Part shown: positions 10,966 through 21,085 of the stretch, one piece after another
Layout: the number at the start of each line of letters is the position of its first letter
How positions within the stretch are numbered: the first letter of the stretch is position 1
From: Bettongia penicillata ogilbyi
Lineage: Eukaryota > Chordata > Mammalia > Diprotodontia > Potoroidae
Assembly: GCA_023548195.1 (NCBI GenBank)
Contig: JAJHZJ010000311.1
Coordinates: 7,232,811 to 7,296,810, forward strand
Length of the DNA: 64,000 bases
Direction: 5' to 3'
The notes under the pieces: generated by a model
What the model was told of the DNA's origin: nothing
What the model saw: only the letters and a program-made list of their open reading frames with translations
Database searches by the model: none
Program-made: the position numbers and the translations under genes

Positions 10966-11689
10966 AAACAGACAGACTCAGGGCACAGGGTGAGCTGAAT
11001 ATGAAGGGAGGGTATCTAAAAAATAAAATTAAGTGTTGAGAGGAATATACAAGGAGAAAGGTAGAATGTACTAAATCATCACACATAAAAGAGAGGAAGA
11101 GGGAAGCGGTGGGAGGGAATAAGTGAGCCTAACTTTTATTAGATTTGGCTTAAGGAGGGATTAATACATATTCAATTGGGGATGGAAGTCTATCCTACCC
11201 TACAGGAAGTGGGGCAGGGGGAGGCATAGGAGAGGGAGGATAATAGCAGGGAAGGCAGACTGTAGGAAGAGGCAATGAGAAGCAAACACTACTATGGCGG
11301 GGGGGCAGGTCAGGGGAGAGAATGGAATAAATGGAGGGCAGGACAGGATAGAGGTAAATGTAGTTCATCTTTCAAAACATGGTTGTTGTGGAAGTGTTTT
11401 GCATGGGTACACATGTATGACCCATACTGAATTGCTTGCTTTCTTAATGAGGGTGCATGGGGAGGGAGGAAGGGAGGGAGGAAGAGAGAGATCGTGGAAC
11501 TCAAAGCTTTAAAAATGAATGTTAAAAATTGTTTTTGCATGCAACTGAGAAATAAGTTTACAGGTTAAAAATGAATGTTAAAATTGTTTTCACATGTAAT
11601 TGTGAAAAATAAAATATTTAACTATTAAAAAAAGCTGTTTCAAAATTTAACTGTAGACATATGGTATCAAACAACTGGATCATAAAGAG

Positions 11690-11835
11690 AAAGTTAAAAG
11701 GGACTTCACAACATCTATTCCAATTCCAACATTTTATGAGTAAACTGAAGCCTGAGAGATGTGAAGTGATTTGTCCAAAGTCACACCAGACCAAAGCATC
11801 AGAAGTCAGACAGTAAAGCAAGGTCTTAGGCTTCT
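11690..11835 (-). mobile_element. MIR, antisense
   Basis: 'TTTTATGAGTAAACTGAAGC' then 'GAAGTGATTTGTCCAAAGTC' then 'ACACCAGACC' is the reverse complement of the MIR core (CTGGGCAAGTCAC ... CCTCAGTTT). Confidence 0.65.
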
Positions 11836-12239
11836 CCAGGGCAACACTTAAAACACCTCTGCTTTTGTGCTTTCAACTATGTAAAGTACTAAAAGTACTA
11901 AGTACTTTTCTACTTCACTACTATGAGAGGGGAGCTGCTTTCACAGCATTCCATTTATATTGTTTAAAATTTAATGCAGCCATTAAACACTGTCATAATT
12001 TCCTGAATCCCCTACTCAGGTCTTTTCCCCACAAGGTTATTGCCTGTTTAACTAAAGAATGACTTCTAATATCTTACAAAATCTTCTCTCATGGATCCAA
12101 CTACTAGTGCAAGAAAAATTGATCAAATGTATTTTAATGGAAAAATTTTTTATTAGCCACAAACACATCACTACAAATTAACTTCTAGAAACACAATCCC
12201 CTTCTACAATGATCACTTGCTGTGTTTCCTACTGAAAAG
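11836..12239. other. No gene or recognised repeat
   Basis: Mixed sequence. A small AAGTACTAAAAGTACTAAGTAC run lies near 11884. No coding or repeat evidence. Confidence 0.45.
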
Positions 12240-12575
12240 CATCAGTACATGACATTGCCTCTCATCCCTGTACCTATGTACATGCTTTCTTTCCCTGAGG
12301 AATGGGGAGGTGGGATCATGCCCCCATTTTTCCTTTTTGGCATCCTAACTGTCTTTTAAGAGTCAACAATCTTCAAGCTGTGTGGACCTCCATTAGTGCC
12401 ACCTCCTTCAAGAGGCCTTTCCTATTCCACCCATTTGTTCTATGTACATGCTGTTTACCCTCAGTACAATATAAGGTGCTTGAGGGCAGAGACTCTTTCA
12501 TTTGTGTCTGTGCACCCCATGTCTAGCACATTTCCTGGCATAAAGTACTTAGTAAATGCTTGTTGAAATGTTGAA
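12240..12575 (+). mobile_element. L2-type LINE 3' end
   Basis: 'CACCTCCTTCAAGAGGCCTT' (C-terminal/UTR region) is followed by 'GGTGCTTGAGGGCAGAGACT', 'CATGTCTAGCACATTTCCTG', 'AGTACTTAGTAAATGCTTGT' and a degenerate TGAA tail, the diagnostic order of an L2 3' terminus. Confidence 0.8.
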
Positions 12576-12632
12576 AATGATTAACGGGATGACTTTTTAA
12601 TATTTAGAATCTACGAAAATTAAAAGAAGTTT

Positions 12633-12725
12633 TGGATAGCTAGGTGGCATGGTGGAGAGAATACCAGGGCTGGAGTCAGGAAGACTCTTCCTGAGTTCAA
12701 ATCTGGCCTCAGACATTTAGCTCTG
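12633..12725 (+). mobile_element. WSINE1/Mar-type SINE, 3' truncated
   Basis: 'GGATAGCTAGGTGGCATGGT', 'GGAGAGAATACCAGGGCTGG', 'AGTCAGGAAGACTCTTCCTG', 'AGTTCAAATCTGGCCTCAGA' is the tRNA-like head with a B box. The remainder is lost at the junction with the adjacent hAT fragment. Confidence 0.8.
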
Positions 12726-12742
12726 TTAACCCTCTGCTGAAG

Positions 12743-12840
12743 AACCATGTGTTCTGTAAAGTCTGGATTCAGTCAAAAGGCCGCAATCAAGGATCTAGAG
12801 GGTAATATGTGGCCTTGAGGTCACAGGTTTCCCACCCTTG
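12743..12840 (+). mobile_element. hAT MITE, right-hand half
   Basis: Ends in 'GGTTTCCCACCCTTG', a degenerate terminal inverted repeat. It contains AAAGGCCGCAATCAAGGATC and ATGTGGCCTTGAGGTC, shared with the complete MITE at 41713-41846. The left arm is missing. Confidence 0.65.
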
Positions 12841-13546
12841 TAGTAGCTATGGCTCACTAAAAATTTGGTGTCTTAAATTTTGTTGCCAACTTTGTCACTG
12901 GTCATTTGTGTAACTTGATAAGAAAAAATAAATACATCAAATTAACAATGTTTTTCTTTATGCTAATATTTTTTAATCTGAAAAGTTGGGATGATAAAAA
13001 CTGTTTCAAAGTTACAGTGGGAGTACACAGATACTTGTAATCTAGGATTCAAAGGTAAATATCATGTATGAATTACAGAAGGAAAAAAATGCTTCTTTGA
13101 TGTCCTTCACATTATCTAGTAACTTTTCTACACAGAAAAAATACTCAGGAAACGTGGCCCATTCATTTCAAAATCTTCATGAGGGTACCCTAGATATTCT
13201 TGTATCTTGAATATGCCTTTTACTTTTTTCAAAAAAATTAACACAAAGCTTCCTTTTTCCATTTATCCTACAACTATCCTTCAAAACATTTTTTTAGGAC
13301 ATATTTTATGTTTAGACTTTTCTTCAATCCATATTATCCTTCCGGCCTTCACACACAACTCCTGAAATAATATTTCTAGGAAATTAACTGCAACTGTTTC
13401 GAGGCACTGGAATTATTTTTCTCGATATGAGAATTTCAAAATACCCACATTATTGACTATTTTACATACTTTTCACTTAATGGAAACACTTTTTAATCTA
13501 GTTTGTGTTTAATCTCACTCTTTCTCCCTCACCCTCATCTTTGCAG
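12841..13546. other. Unique-looking sequence, no gene recognised
   Basis: No repeat signature noticed. It ends in a long pyrimidine-rich run (13508-13541) that leads into the exon-like segment at 13547. Confidence 0.45.
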
Positions 13547-13611
13547 ATTCCTTTAGCTGTTAACAGTGTAAACTTCTTGAAGGCAGGAGACAATTACTAC
13601 ATTACACAAAG
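13547..13611 (+). other. Exon-like segment with strong splice-site consensus
   Basis: A pyrimidine tract (CTCTTTCTCCCTCACCCTCA and on) runs into TTTGCAG. Then come 65 bp open in one frame only (IPLAVNSVNFLKAGDNYYITQ), then AAAG/GTAAGA. The match to splice consensus is good at both ends. However, part of the body (AACTTCTTGAAGGCAGGAGA) resembles an L2 tail, so this may be chance or an exonised L2. I do not recognise the peptide. Confidence 0.25.
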
Positions 13612-13980
13612 GTAAGAAAAGTTTTTGATGACATCTGACAGCTGTAATTAAACTAAGGTTAATTAACTGTTCCCATGGGAAAAAGGAAAATGACTTCCAA
13701 GGAAATGCTTTTTTTAAATGGGTTTTTGGAAAACAAACCATTTCTAAAATGAGTCCAGATTGCCAACATTAGTAGGAATCTTTTTGTTGCTGTTCAAATA
13801 GTTATTACATTCCTTTGTTATTATTTTTTTTTTTGGTTAAAAATGAAATGTTTTAAGCAGTGGTTATATTCAAAGGCATGCCTACACAAACATCTTTGGC
13901 CCGTAACATAGCTGAACGATAGCAGAAATAACATTAAAGAACTTAATCACCAATTTAAACATTATTAAGGTAAAAATGAT
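13612..13980. other. Unique-looking sequence with a transcription-factor-like motif cluster
   Basis: No gene seen. 13636-13650 reads TGACAGCTGTAATTA, which overlaps a MEIS-type TGACAG, an E-box CAGCTG and a homeodomain TAATTA. A TTAATTAA palindrome lies at 13659-13666. Function is inference only. Confidence 0.3.
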
Positions 13981-13984
13981 ATAG

Positions 13985-14150
13985 CTGAAATTATGCTGAA
14001 TTTGGATTCAGAGGATCTGGGCTCAAATCTTGCTTTAGCCACTCGCTATTTGAGTAAATCATTAAACTTCTCTGACATTCAGTTTTCTCACTGGTCAGAT
14101 TTACAGTTTGAATTATATTACTGGCCAAGTCTTTCCTAACTCCAGTCTAT
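13985..14150 (+). mobile_element. MIR
   Basis: 'GGATTCAGAGGATCTGGGCT', 'CAAATCTTGCTTTAGCCACT', 'TTGAGTAAATCATTAAACTT', 'CATTCAGTTTTCTCA' matches the full MIR order, divergent. Confidence 0.65.
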
Positions 14151-14469
14151 GTTCTTATGACATATACAACCAAGAGATAATCTTCTTGCCAAGTAAAGAA
14201 ACATGGGAGCTAAAGGCAAAGCAACTTGCGATCATGTATTATGCCGATCTTAAAAAGGTCTGTGACATGAGCATTCTGCTCATTCTACAATTGTTAACAT
14301 TCACATATTCAATTTTGCCAAAAAGGGAATTCTCAATCAAACATTATTCCCTGCCCCCCCAATTGGGTAAGATTTACTTCTAAAGACTTCATTCTGCAGA
14401 CTACCCTAAAAACAATCTCCCTTAAAGCACGGGACAAACCGTGTCCACAAATGGGTACAGTGCAATGTT

Positions 14470-14615
14470 TATTCATGTACCTGTATTCATGTTGTTGTCC
14501 CTATAGAATGGAAGCTCCTTGACAGCAGGGTTGGTTTCATTTCTGTTTTCATTTCAGGGCCTAGCACAATACGTGGCACACAGTAGTTACTCAAAAAATG
14601 CTTACTGAAAAAATG
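14470..14615 (+). mobile_element. L2-type LINE 3' tail
   Basis: 'GAATGGAAGCTCCTTGACAG', 'CAGGGCCTAGCACAATACGT', 'GGCACACAGTAGTTACTCAA' and a terminal GAAAAAATGAATAA. Confidence 0.75.
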
Positions 14616-14904
14616 AATAACTTACTAGGTGCTGGTAAAGTCTTCATAAAGGTTATATGAACTTAGCTCTATAAAGGTCAAGTGAAGTTGTTCAAAGATA
14701 GGTTTTTGGTCTGTATGGTATGACCTTATTCCAGCTAATCACAAGTTGATTGCATCTCCAGAGACAGGAAGTCTGGAATGTGGAATGACTGCATAAAAAA
14801 TTCAGTTCTCAATTGGTGAGGTGAGTAGCAACCACTTTGGAGTATCACCTTTTTAACACAGTCAGTATAAGCTTTTCATCACTATCTATATCTTTCCAAT
14901 TACT
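14616..14904. other. No gene or recognised repeat
   Basis: Mixed sequence with no recognisable motif. Confidence 0.4.
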
Positions 14905-15024
14905 TGTAGTGGGAGGCAGCTAGAAGCATGGCGGATAAATTGTTGAACTTAGTGTGAAGAAGACATGAATGTGAATTTGGTTTCAGTCATTTAAAATAGG
15001 TATGTGGCTTTTGGTAAGTTATTA
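14905..15024 (+). mobile_element. Decayed CORE-SINE
   Basis: 'AGGCAGCTAGAAGCATGGCG', 'GATAAATTGTTGAACTTAGT', then 'GTATGTGGCTTTTGGTAAGT' correspond to the SINE head and the CTGTGTGACCCTGGGCAAGT core. Strongly diverged. Confidence 0.5.
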
Positions 15025-15212
15025 AGAGGTTCTTTAATATTTTTGGTGACATGGATCACTCAGGAGGTCTGGTGATGCCTCCAAAACTTTCCTAGAATAA
15101 CGATATTAAAATATGTGTAAAATAAAATATGTAGTATTATAAATAAAATGAATTTTGTTGAAATAGAGTTGTTAAAATAATTTCATGGGCCTCAAGGTGA
15201 AAACTCTTATTA
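15025..15212 (-). mobile_element. hAT-like non-autonomous DNA transposon relic
   Basis: 'GGTTCTTTAATATTTTTGGT', 'GACATGGATCACTCAGGAGG', 'AAATATGTGTAAAATAAAAT', 'TTTCATGGGCCTCAAGG' matches the reverse complement of the family seen at 7041-7186. The termini are too decayed to show a target duplication. Confidence 0.45.
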
Positions 15213-15594
15213 TAAATGCTAGTTATTATAATAGTGATAATTATGCTTGTTGTATTGATATAGCCTGTGCTGCACTGGTAACTTTTCAATAATACATGAA
15301 AAACATCAGTATATGTGTTTATACATATTAATATACTGTTTGCATAGATAATAAAACTTTCTGGGATTCCATAGCAAGCCTACTCATCACTTTTAAATTC
15401 AAAAAGCTAAACAAGAGTTAATGACCTGAAGAAGAGTGAAACAAACTCATTTACAGAACAGCGCAGCTGACAACCAAATGCAGTATTATCTGATAAGACC
15501 ATAAGAAAGCAGGTGAAAAATGAGCCCACAGAAAGTGAATGTAAAATCCAAGTAAACCAAATAACTTCAAGAACATCTGTAAATGAAAGTCCAG
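15213..15594. other. No gene or recognised repeat
   Basis: AT-rich sequence. A long minus-strand open frame begins to its right, but it runs across the adjacent MIR and is not supported as a gene. Confidence 0.4.
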
Positions 15595-15745
15595 AAGTGA
15601 GATGCAGCAGAAAGCCCTGGGTGCTTGGCTCTGAGCACTTACGCCTGCTAAGCCTCAGTTCCCTCATCTTTGTAGTGAACGGAACAATACTTCTAGATTC
15701 CAGAGTTATTTGGAAGAAGGCACTTTCATAAGATGCTTTAAAGTG
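15595..15745 (+). mobile_element. MIR-type fragment
   Basis: 'CTGCTAAGCCTCAGTTCCCT', 'CATCTTTGTAGTGAAC' and 'GAACAATACTTCTAGATTCC' are MIR core and tail motifs. The left end is diverged. Confidence 0.55.
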
Positions 15746-16489
15746 AATTATCATGGGATATAAAATCAGAAGGACACCTAAAAGTAAGCACTTGCCTTTC
15801 ACTGGGTCTGACTACTTTTTCAGACAATCTTAAATTCCTTTACCACTTATACTATAATTCAAATATGATGGTTCCTCTCGTTAACTAGACTAGATTGTTT
15901 TAAAATAATGGCAGACCTGTTCCACTTTACATCTTTTTGTCAGTCTGCAAGTATTTATTAAGCACTAAAATCGAAATAGTAATTATTTTAGATACCTGGG
16001 ATTTGAGTTTCTCAAGGAATCCAAGGGAAGGTTTCAAAAGAACAAAAATCATGGCTGGTGTCACTACCGAAAAATATCATGACATTAGTAACTACTGACC
16101 AGTATCATACCCACACATATAATATCAATTCATATATCTGTGAAATCAGGAAAATTGGTAATTTCTCATTTCTATTAAGTTTTTTTAAAACAATTTTTTA
16201 ACATAGTGTTTTTATATTACCTAAACGTCCCCCTGAACGTTTCCCGTTTCCAAAGACATTAAAGTGTACACATATACCACATACAATTAATATGCCCCTC
16301 ACACAATCACTCTTAGCCCATGAGGAGCAAACTGACAAAGTGAAACTAAATAGCATACCTAAAAAATATACCTTAATACTTAGGTTCATAATAGGCATGA
16401 ACAGGAGAAAAAAAAATCATCACATTGGTTATGCCCCAAGACATCTATATTTTTCCTCCATTTTAAATTCATCTCCTCTCTGACAGAAG
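15746..16489. other. No gene seen; AT-rich
   Basis: Contains a short L2-like piece (AGTATTTATTAAGCACTAA near 15950) but nothing else that I can place. No convincing coding capacity. Confidence 0.4.
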
Positions 16490-16858
16490 GTGAATGGCAT
16501 GTTTCTTCTTCACCGAAGTGGCTGGCACAGAAGGCACGTGTTCCATGGTGCTGGGGGAGATTTAAGGGTGAAACTGCAACTGAGGTGTGGTATTCAGAAA
16601 CAGTAAGTTAGGATTCTTTTGCTGAGGCTTTCCAGGTCACATGCTGGTGGGTGCTGGTATCATGATGTAAGGTTGCCAGTTTTCCTGGTGGAATGCCTCC
16701 TCTAGTACTGGTTACATCTGGTTGTATTTTGGGGCAATTCTAGCTTGGATGAAATACTTTGGTGATGCTTTTCCTTTGGATTTCTGCATCATTATTTGAT
16801 CTGCATTGTTGAGATGATTGCTGGGGTATACGGCGGAAAAACAGGAATAGAAACTCCA
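16490..16858 (-). other. Unassigned protein-like antisense segment
   Basis: Read on the minus strand in one frame, this is nearly continuously open apart from three stops. Segments such as DYPWSFYSCFSAVYPSNHLN, MQKSKGKASPKYFIQARIAP, EEAFHQENWQPYIMIPAPTS and HVPSVPATSVKKKHAI are of ordinary, non-repetitive amino-acid composition. I do not recognise a family. It could be a fragment of a processed pseudogene or unique non-coding sequence. It is cut off on the right by a SINE insertion. Confidence 0.2.
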
Positions 16859-16873
16859 AGGATAGTCTTCTAT
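16859..16873 (+). repeat. Left candidate target-site duplication of SINE
   Basis: AAGGATAGTCTTCTA, compared with AAGGCCAATCTTCTA on the right of the SINE (3 mismatches in 15). Confidence 0.45.
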
Positions 16874-17030
16874 GTTATATTCTTTTTTTTTTTTTTTTTT
16901 TTTTTTTAGGCAATCAGGGCTAAATGACTTGCCCAGGGTCACACAACTAGCAAGTGCTGAGGTCACATTTGAACACAGGTCCACCTGACTCCAGTGTCAT
17001 GTTCTATCTACTATGTCAACTACCTGCCCC
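16874..17030 (-). mobile_element. WSINE1-type SINE with poly-A tail, antisense
   Basis: A run of 24 T at about 16886-16908 (the poly-A tail) is followed by 'GGCAATCAGGGCTAAATGAC', 'TTGCCCAGGGTCACACAACT', 'CCACCTGACTCCAGTGTCAT' and 'CAACTACCTGCCCC'. This is the complete short form of the SINE. The clean tail suggests a relatively young insertion. Confidence 0.88.
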
Positions 17031-17045
17031 AAGGCCAATCTTCTA
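17031..17045 (+). repeat. Right candidate target-site duplication of SINE
   Basis: AAGGCCAATCTTCTA, partner of 16859-16873. Confidence 0.45.
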
Positions 17046-17459
17046 ACTATTACTCCAGACTGCCTCTCAGTATGTATGTATTGGGATAGGGAAATCTGGA
17101 AAAGGGAAAATGTTGGTTGGGTAGCGAGAACAAGAAATAAAATGTGGACAATATGAGCAACTTATTGGTACCTCCAAGATCCTAAAAGGAGAGAAAAGTC
17201 TTCAAGTCACTTAACACGTATTTCTATGGAGGATTTATAAAAGAATGTTAACTAGAGTTGTACAGGATGTGAAGCTATGGAGAAATTATGATACACATCG
17301 ATATTTTCCCCAACCTAAAAAAAATACCAAATAATACAACCTCCTTTTTGACTATCATACTTTAACTATCATACTATGTTTGTCATAATTTCCCAAGCAA
17401 ATCTTTAGAAAAAGCCATGTACATTGACTTCCCATTCACTATCCAACTACTTGGAATCT
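17046..17459. other. No gene or recognised repeat
   Basis: Mixed sequence without recognisable motifs. Confidence 0.4.
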
Positions 17460-17560
17460 GCTTTCTGACCTTGTTCCTCACTTCAAAGCAGTCATTCTTT
17501 GTATGCATATCCTTAGTACTTAGCACAGTGTCTGAAACATTATAAATGGTTAACAGAAAT
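17460..17560 (+). mobile_element. L2-type LINE tail
   Basis: 'CATATCCTTAGTACTTAGCA' then 'CAGTGTCTGAAACATTATAA' and 'TGGTTAACAG' is the L2 terminal signature. Confidence 0.55.
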
Positions 17561-17596
17561 TCTGTGTCTTAATTGCTAAGTCCATAGCAGAATATC

Positions 17597-17742
17597 TGGT
17601 CACTGGATCCAGATGGCGCAGGAGGAGACACTGAGGTTGGTGACCTTGCAGAGCCCTTCCTCACTCAAAACAAAGTCAAGTGCAAGTCATGTCATCATAT
17701 CTCTGATGGCATGGTCTTCAAAAATGAAGGACGAACACAAGG
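17597..17742 (+). mobile_element. RTE-tailed short repeat (SINE-like)
   Basis: Contains ACTGGATCCAGATGGCGCAG, CAAAACAAAGTCAAGTGCAA, GTCATGTCATCATATCTCTG, ATGGCATGGTCTTC and GAAGGACGAACACAA. A second copy lies at 47874-47983. The AACGAAGGAC(G/A)AACA end resembles RTE-type 3' termini, which suggests it is mobilised by RTE. That link is inference. Confidence 0.7.
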
Positions 17743-17819
17743 TCATAGCACCTAGGACACAGGTAACAATACTGACCACCTTTCCCCCTGGAAATTCTCT
17801 TCCTCTTAGTTAATGTGAC

Positions 17820-18900
17820 GCTGCTTTCTCTTGGGTCTCTTCCCATATGTCTTAAGTGATCCTCATTAGTATCCTGTACTGTGTTCATTAACTTCGTCTA
17901 GCATTCTAAAAAAGAGGTATGCCACAAATATCTTGGGCCCCCTTCCTTATATTCTTTGTCTCCAAATGCTCTTGTTAACTTAAGTATAGTCTATATGCAG
18001 ATGGTTCTCAAATCCACATAAATAGTTCTCATATGAGGGACTCTTCAGTTCCACATCACCAATAGCCTGTTGGGTACTGCCAAGTGGTTATTTAATAAGC
18101 ATCTCAAACTCAATATATCCCAAATAAAACTTGTCTTTTCCCCTAAATCTAATCTTTTCTCTAACTTTTCGTTAGCAACTGAGGGAAATTAATCCTTCAA
18201 GACATTCCGGCTTGTAACTCTGGATTCTTTCTTGACACTGTATGTTCCCACTATCTCCTATCAAAACCTTTGCCAACTCTTGTTAATTCCATCTCCGTAT
18301 CTTCTTTCTTCATTCATATAGACAACAACCTAGTTCAAGGCAGTTTCACCTCTTGCCTACCCTTGCTGTAATGACCTCCTAATTGTTCCCTATGCTTCTA
18401 GTCTCTCCTTTTTTCCAATCCACCTTTCACATAACTTGTAAACTGCTATTTTTAAAGAGCTATTGAAGAACTTTTCAATGGTTTCTCAGTTTCTTTTTCA
18501 TTACTCACAAATTAGTTTGTTATTTGAAGATTATTCTGACTTGGCTCTAACCAATCTTTCTAGACTTTTTCATTTCTTTATATACTCCATGAACTACTAG
18601 CATATTGCTTCTGCATTTCTTACTTGGGTATCTTGCACATGTAGTCTCCCATGCCTGGGATACTCTACTTTAGAACCTTTGCTGTCTTAAAATCCTACTT
18701 TTGCCCTCTTACAATCCTACCTTCAAAACTCAGCTCAGGTCCCAGTTCCTACATGAGGCTTTTCCTGGTATTCCTCAGTAGCTAGCATTCTCCCTTCCAT
18801 ACCAGAACTCCTTTGTATTTCTCTATCTACATTCACATTGCTCTCCCTCAACGTCCCTGTCTCCAAACTCCCTGGCCTAGAAAAATGCAGTTGAGAAAAG
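17820..18900 (+). mobile_element. L2-clade LINE: reverse transcriptase C-terminal half and 3'UTR
   Basis: Decayed L2/L3 ORF. LGPLPYILCL (17934-17963) and YADGSQIHI (the YADD motif with the second D changed, near 17994-18020) mark the RT active-site region. The downstream ORF and UTR include 'CCATGCCTGGGATACTCTAC' (18649-18668) and 'CTCAGCTCAGGTCCCAGTTC' (18730-18749). Multiple stops make it inactive. Confidence 0.75.
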
Positions 18901-18934
18901 AGGTTGTTTTATTTATCTCTTTACATATGTAATG

Positions 18935-19020
18935 TGGTACAGCATTAGAGCACCTCCTATTAATCCAAAAGACTTGGGATTGAAATCTTTTTTCTGATAC
19001 TGTCTAGTTACTGTTAAGGG
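18935..19020 (+). mobile_element. SINE head fragment
   Basis: 'GTACAGCATTAGAGCACCTC' and 'GACTTGGGATTGAAATCTTT' resemble a diverged CORE-SINE head. Confidence 0.4.
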
Positions 19021-19555
19021 AAAAAATAAAGCCACTTGCCCAGATTTGGGTAAAAACCAAACCCTAGCAGCTAGCAAATTTAGAAAGGAAAAAATCCCAG
19101 GAGCTTGGTAGTAGCTTAAGAAGCAGCAGTACCACTCATATGTGTAAGTGAAGTCAAACTTTCATAAATCTAGAATTTCCTTTAATATGATTTTAACAAC
19201 TACTGGAAATATTTCATATTTAACAGAAATGAAGATTTTTTTTTCAATTTTGATTTGGAAAAATACACAATTTAGCCAATATCATTTAAGATTTTGTTGT
19301 GTACAAAATGTATTTTTTGTCAAAAATTAATTTAGAACGGGTAGCATGACTATAATGTGAATTATTAACAATCTATTAATAAAGTTGAAAAACAAAAACA
19401 ATGGACCAAAATATCATGATAAAATATCTGTAGTATTTTCTAAAATCACAGCATTTATAATCTGAATAAATATCTTCATGTTCACAGAAAAATATAAATA
19501 CACAATAGGGATACTTATTATAACACTTATATCATACACAAAACATATACCAAAT
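19021..19555. other. No gene or recognised repeat
   Basis: AT-rich, with no repeat or coding signal. Confidence 0.4.
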
Positions 19556-19559
19556 ACTT

Positions 19560-19720
19560 ATAAAATCAGAGGAGGTAGATTCTGATACTTACTACCTTAA
19601 TTACATTGGGCAAGCCACCTGGCCTCCACTGGACTCAGTTTGCCTTATCTGTAAAGAGAGTGGGTTGATCTAGATCATCTGTGAAGTCCCTTGTTAGAGA
19701 TATGCTATCTTACAATGGAT
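19560..19720 (+). mobile_element. MIR
   Basis: 'ACATTGGGCAAGCCACCTGG', 'CTGGACTCAGTTTGCCTTAT', 'CTGTAAAGAGAGTGGGTTGA', 'CTGTGAAGTCCCTTGTTAGA' is a well-ordered MIR core and tail. Confidence 0.75.
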
Positions 19721-20460
19721 GTTATTACTGATCTTATACATAATTAAATTCTATTTCCCTATTCTTTATGGATTAAAAATAATTTTCATGACCTTAAATG
19801 AATATTAGCTGAGCTAAGTTTAAACTCTGAATTAATTTCATGTTATAACACAATTTACACATATCCTTTACAGTAACATTTCATTCTTTTGACACTCTCA
19901 GGGGCTGTGTGGTTCTACATCAATGAACTTTCCATATAACTAAGGTATATGCCTTTAAGTAACAAAATGCAATTAAGTTCCTTTGAGGAAAATATTCTTT
20001 AAAATGTCCAAGATACTTCCTTGGCTTATTAAAAACACCATAATTTGAATATTTTCTTGAGGATTTTGGGACAATTACACATTTTCTAAAATAGTGAAGG
20101 CCTCAGAGATTATTAAAGTGTGCAATGTTGTTTGCTTATACACTCTGTTCCCAGGATGCTGAAATTTTGAGTTTTTGTGTTCTTTTGTAAACATTTTCTG
20201 TTGAAAGACCCAAATAATGGGTTACCAGGTATGTTTTTGTTGCTATTGTGAGTGCATCTAACCTTTTACAAATATCCCACCCCAAATAAAAATTGCTGCT
20301 TCTAAAATCTGAGGGGTCTAGAAATTAGACAACTGAATTTGTTACTAACTTTTTCCAGATAACATAAATACTAGTTATCTAAAACAAACTGCAAGTATTG
20401 TGGTTTCATTAAGCAACAGGTTCAATTATATAAAATATATCTTTTAAAAATTGTCAAGCA
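19721..20460. other. Unique-looking AT-rich sequence
   Basis: No repeat or gene recognised. AGATAACATAAATACTAGTTATCT at 20358-20381 is an inverted GATA-type pair. Confidence 0.4.
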
Positions 20461-21060
20461 CTCTTTTCCTCACTCCCATCTCACCTCCAGTTTAAAAAAA
20501 AAAAACAAAAAAACCTTGCAAAAAAGCATAGTAAGTCAAAACAAATTCTCACATTGCCCAAGTTAAAAAAAAAAAAGTGTGTTCATTTCCATAGTAGTCC
20601 AACAACTTTCTGTCAGTAGGTGGGCTGCATTCGTAATTCTGAGTTCCCTAGAATCTTGGATTCACGGGTCACAACAATTAGTTCTTAAGGCTTTTTTTGA
20701 TACCACTGGTATACAGCCCTGGATAATGATACTGCTAGGTCACAGGGTATGCAAAATTAGTAACTGGGACATTGTTCCAAAGTGGCTTCTTGCATGACCG
20801 AACCAATGAAAGCCTCCATCAACAGTGTATCAATTTTCCAACAATCCCTCCAACACTTGAAATTTTCTTCTTCAATTTCTTCAAAATTTCTTTAGTCAAT
20901 TTTCCAATCTGGTAGGTGGAATATGGGAGTTGCTTCAATATTTGTTTTTCTAATTGTTACTGATTTGGCACATTTTTCACATGGCTACTGATAGCATTTG
21001 TTTCTTAGGAACCTATCTGTCCATATCTTTTGACAATTTAATAATGGGTAAATGATTTTT
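20461..21060 (-). mobile_element. L1 ORF2 C-terminus and 3'UTR, antisense
   Basis: 'GTCAAAACAAATTCTCACAT', 'CTGTCAGTAGGTGGGCTGCA' and 'GAACCAATGAAAGCCTCCAT' match the reverse complement of the L1 3'UTR type also seen at 5141-5440 and 40562-40745. Two A-rich runs (20493-20513 and 20565-20576) lie near its 3' side. Confidence 0.6.
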
Positions 21061-21077
21061 ATTCTTATGGATCCATT

Positions 21078-21085
21078 AGAGCTAG
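21078..21085 (+). repeat. Left 8-bp target-site duplication of SINE
   Basis: AGAGCTAG, repeated exactly at 21325-21332. Confidence 0.6.

Larger units (their letters stand above)
8812..11637 (+). mobile_element. HAL1-type (ORF2-less L1) element, copy 2, near full length
   Basis: A 5'UTR (from a degenerate CCAAGAGTAGAAG start at about 8826) runs to 9566, then comes ORF1 (9567-10680) and then directly the 3'UTR. The 5'UTR resembles that of the copy at 21553-24143 (shared ACTCTAAACAAATTCTAGAG, AAGCCACAAAATGACAGAGT and AACACCAAAGACAG), but not the GC-rich 5'UTR of the copy at 59576-62523. A compound microsatellite lies at 10803-10965. The 3' end carries two near-copies of a short AATGAATGTTAAAA.TTGTTTT unit (11512-11560 and 11563-11615) before the A-rich end. 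No L1 endonuclease or RT sequence is present. Whether ORF2 loss was ancestral or occurred in this copy is decided by the other copies, which share the layout. Confidence 0.82.

Noticed and set aside
10752..11086. Overlapping open frames rich in CVCV, YIYI, RERE or SLSL
   Set aside because: Pure translation of the compound microsatellite in both strands.
15407..15802. Minus-strand open frame of 131 codons, longest in the window, with a hydrophobic start (MKGKCLLLGVLLILYPMIIH)
   Set aside because: It runs antisense through a MIR (15595-15745), the middle is MIR translation, and there is no family motif or promoter/splice context. The length is unremarkable for 64 kb.
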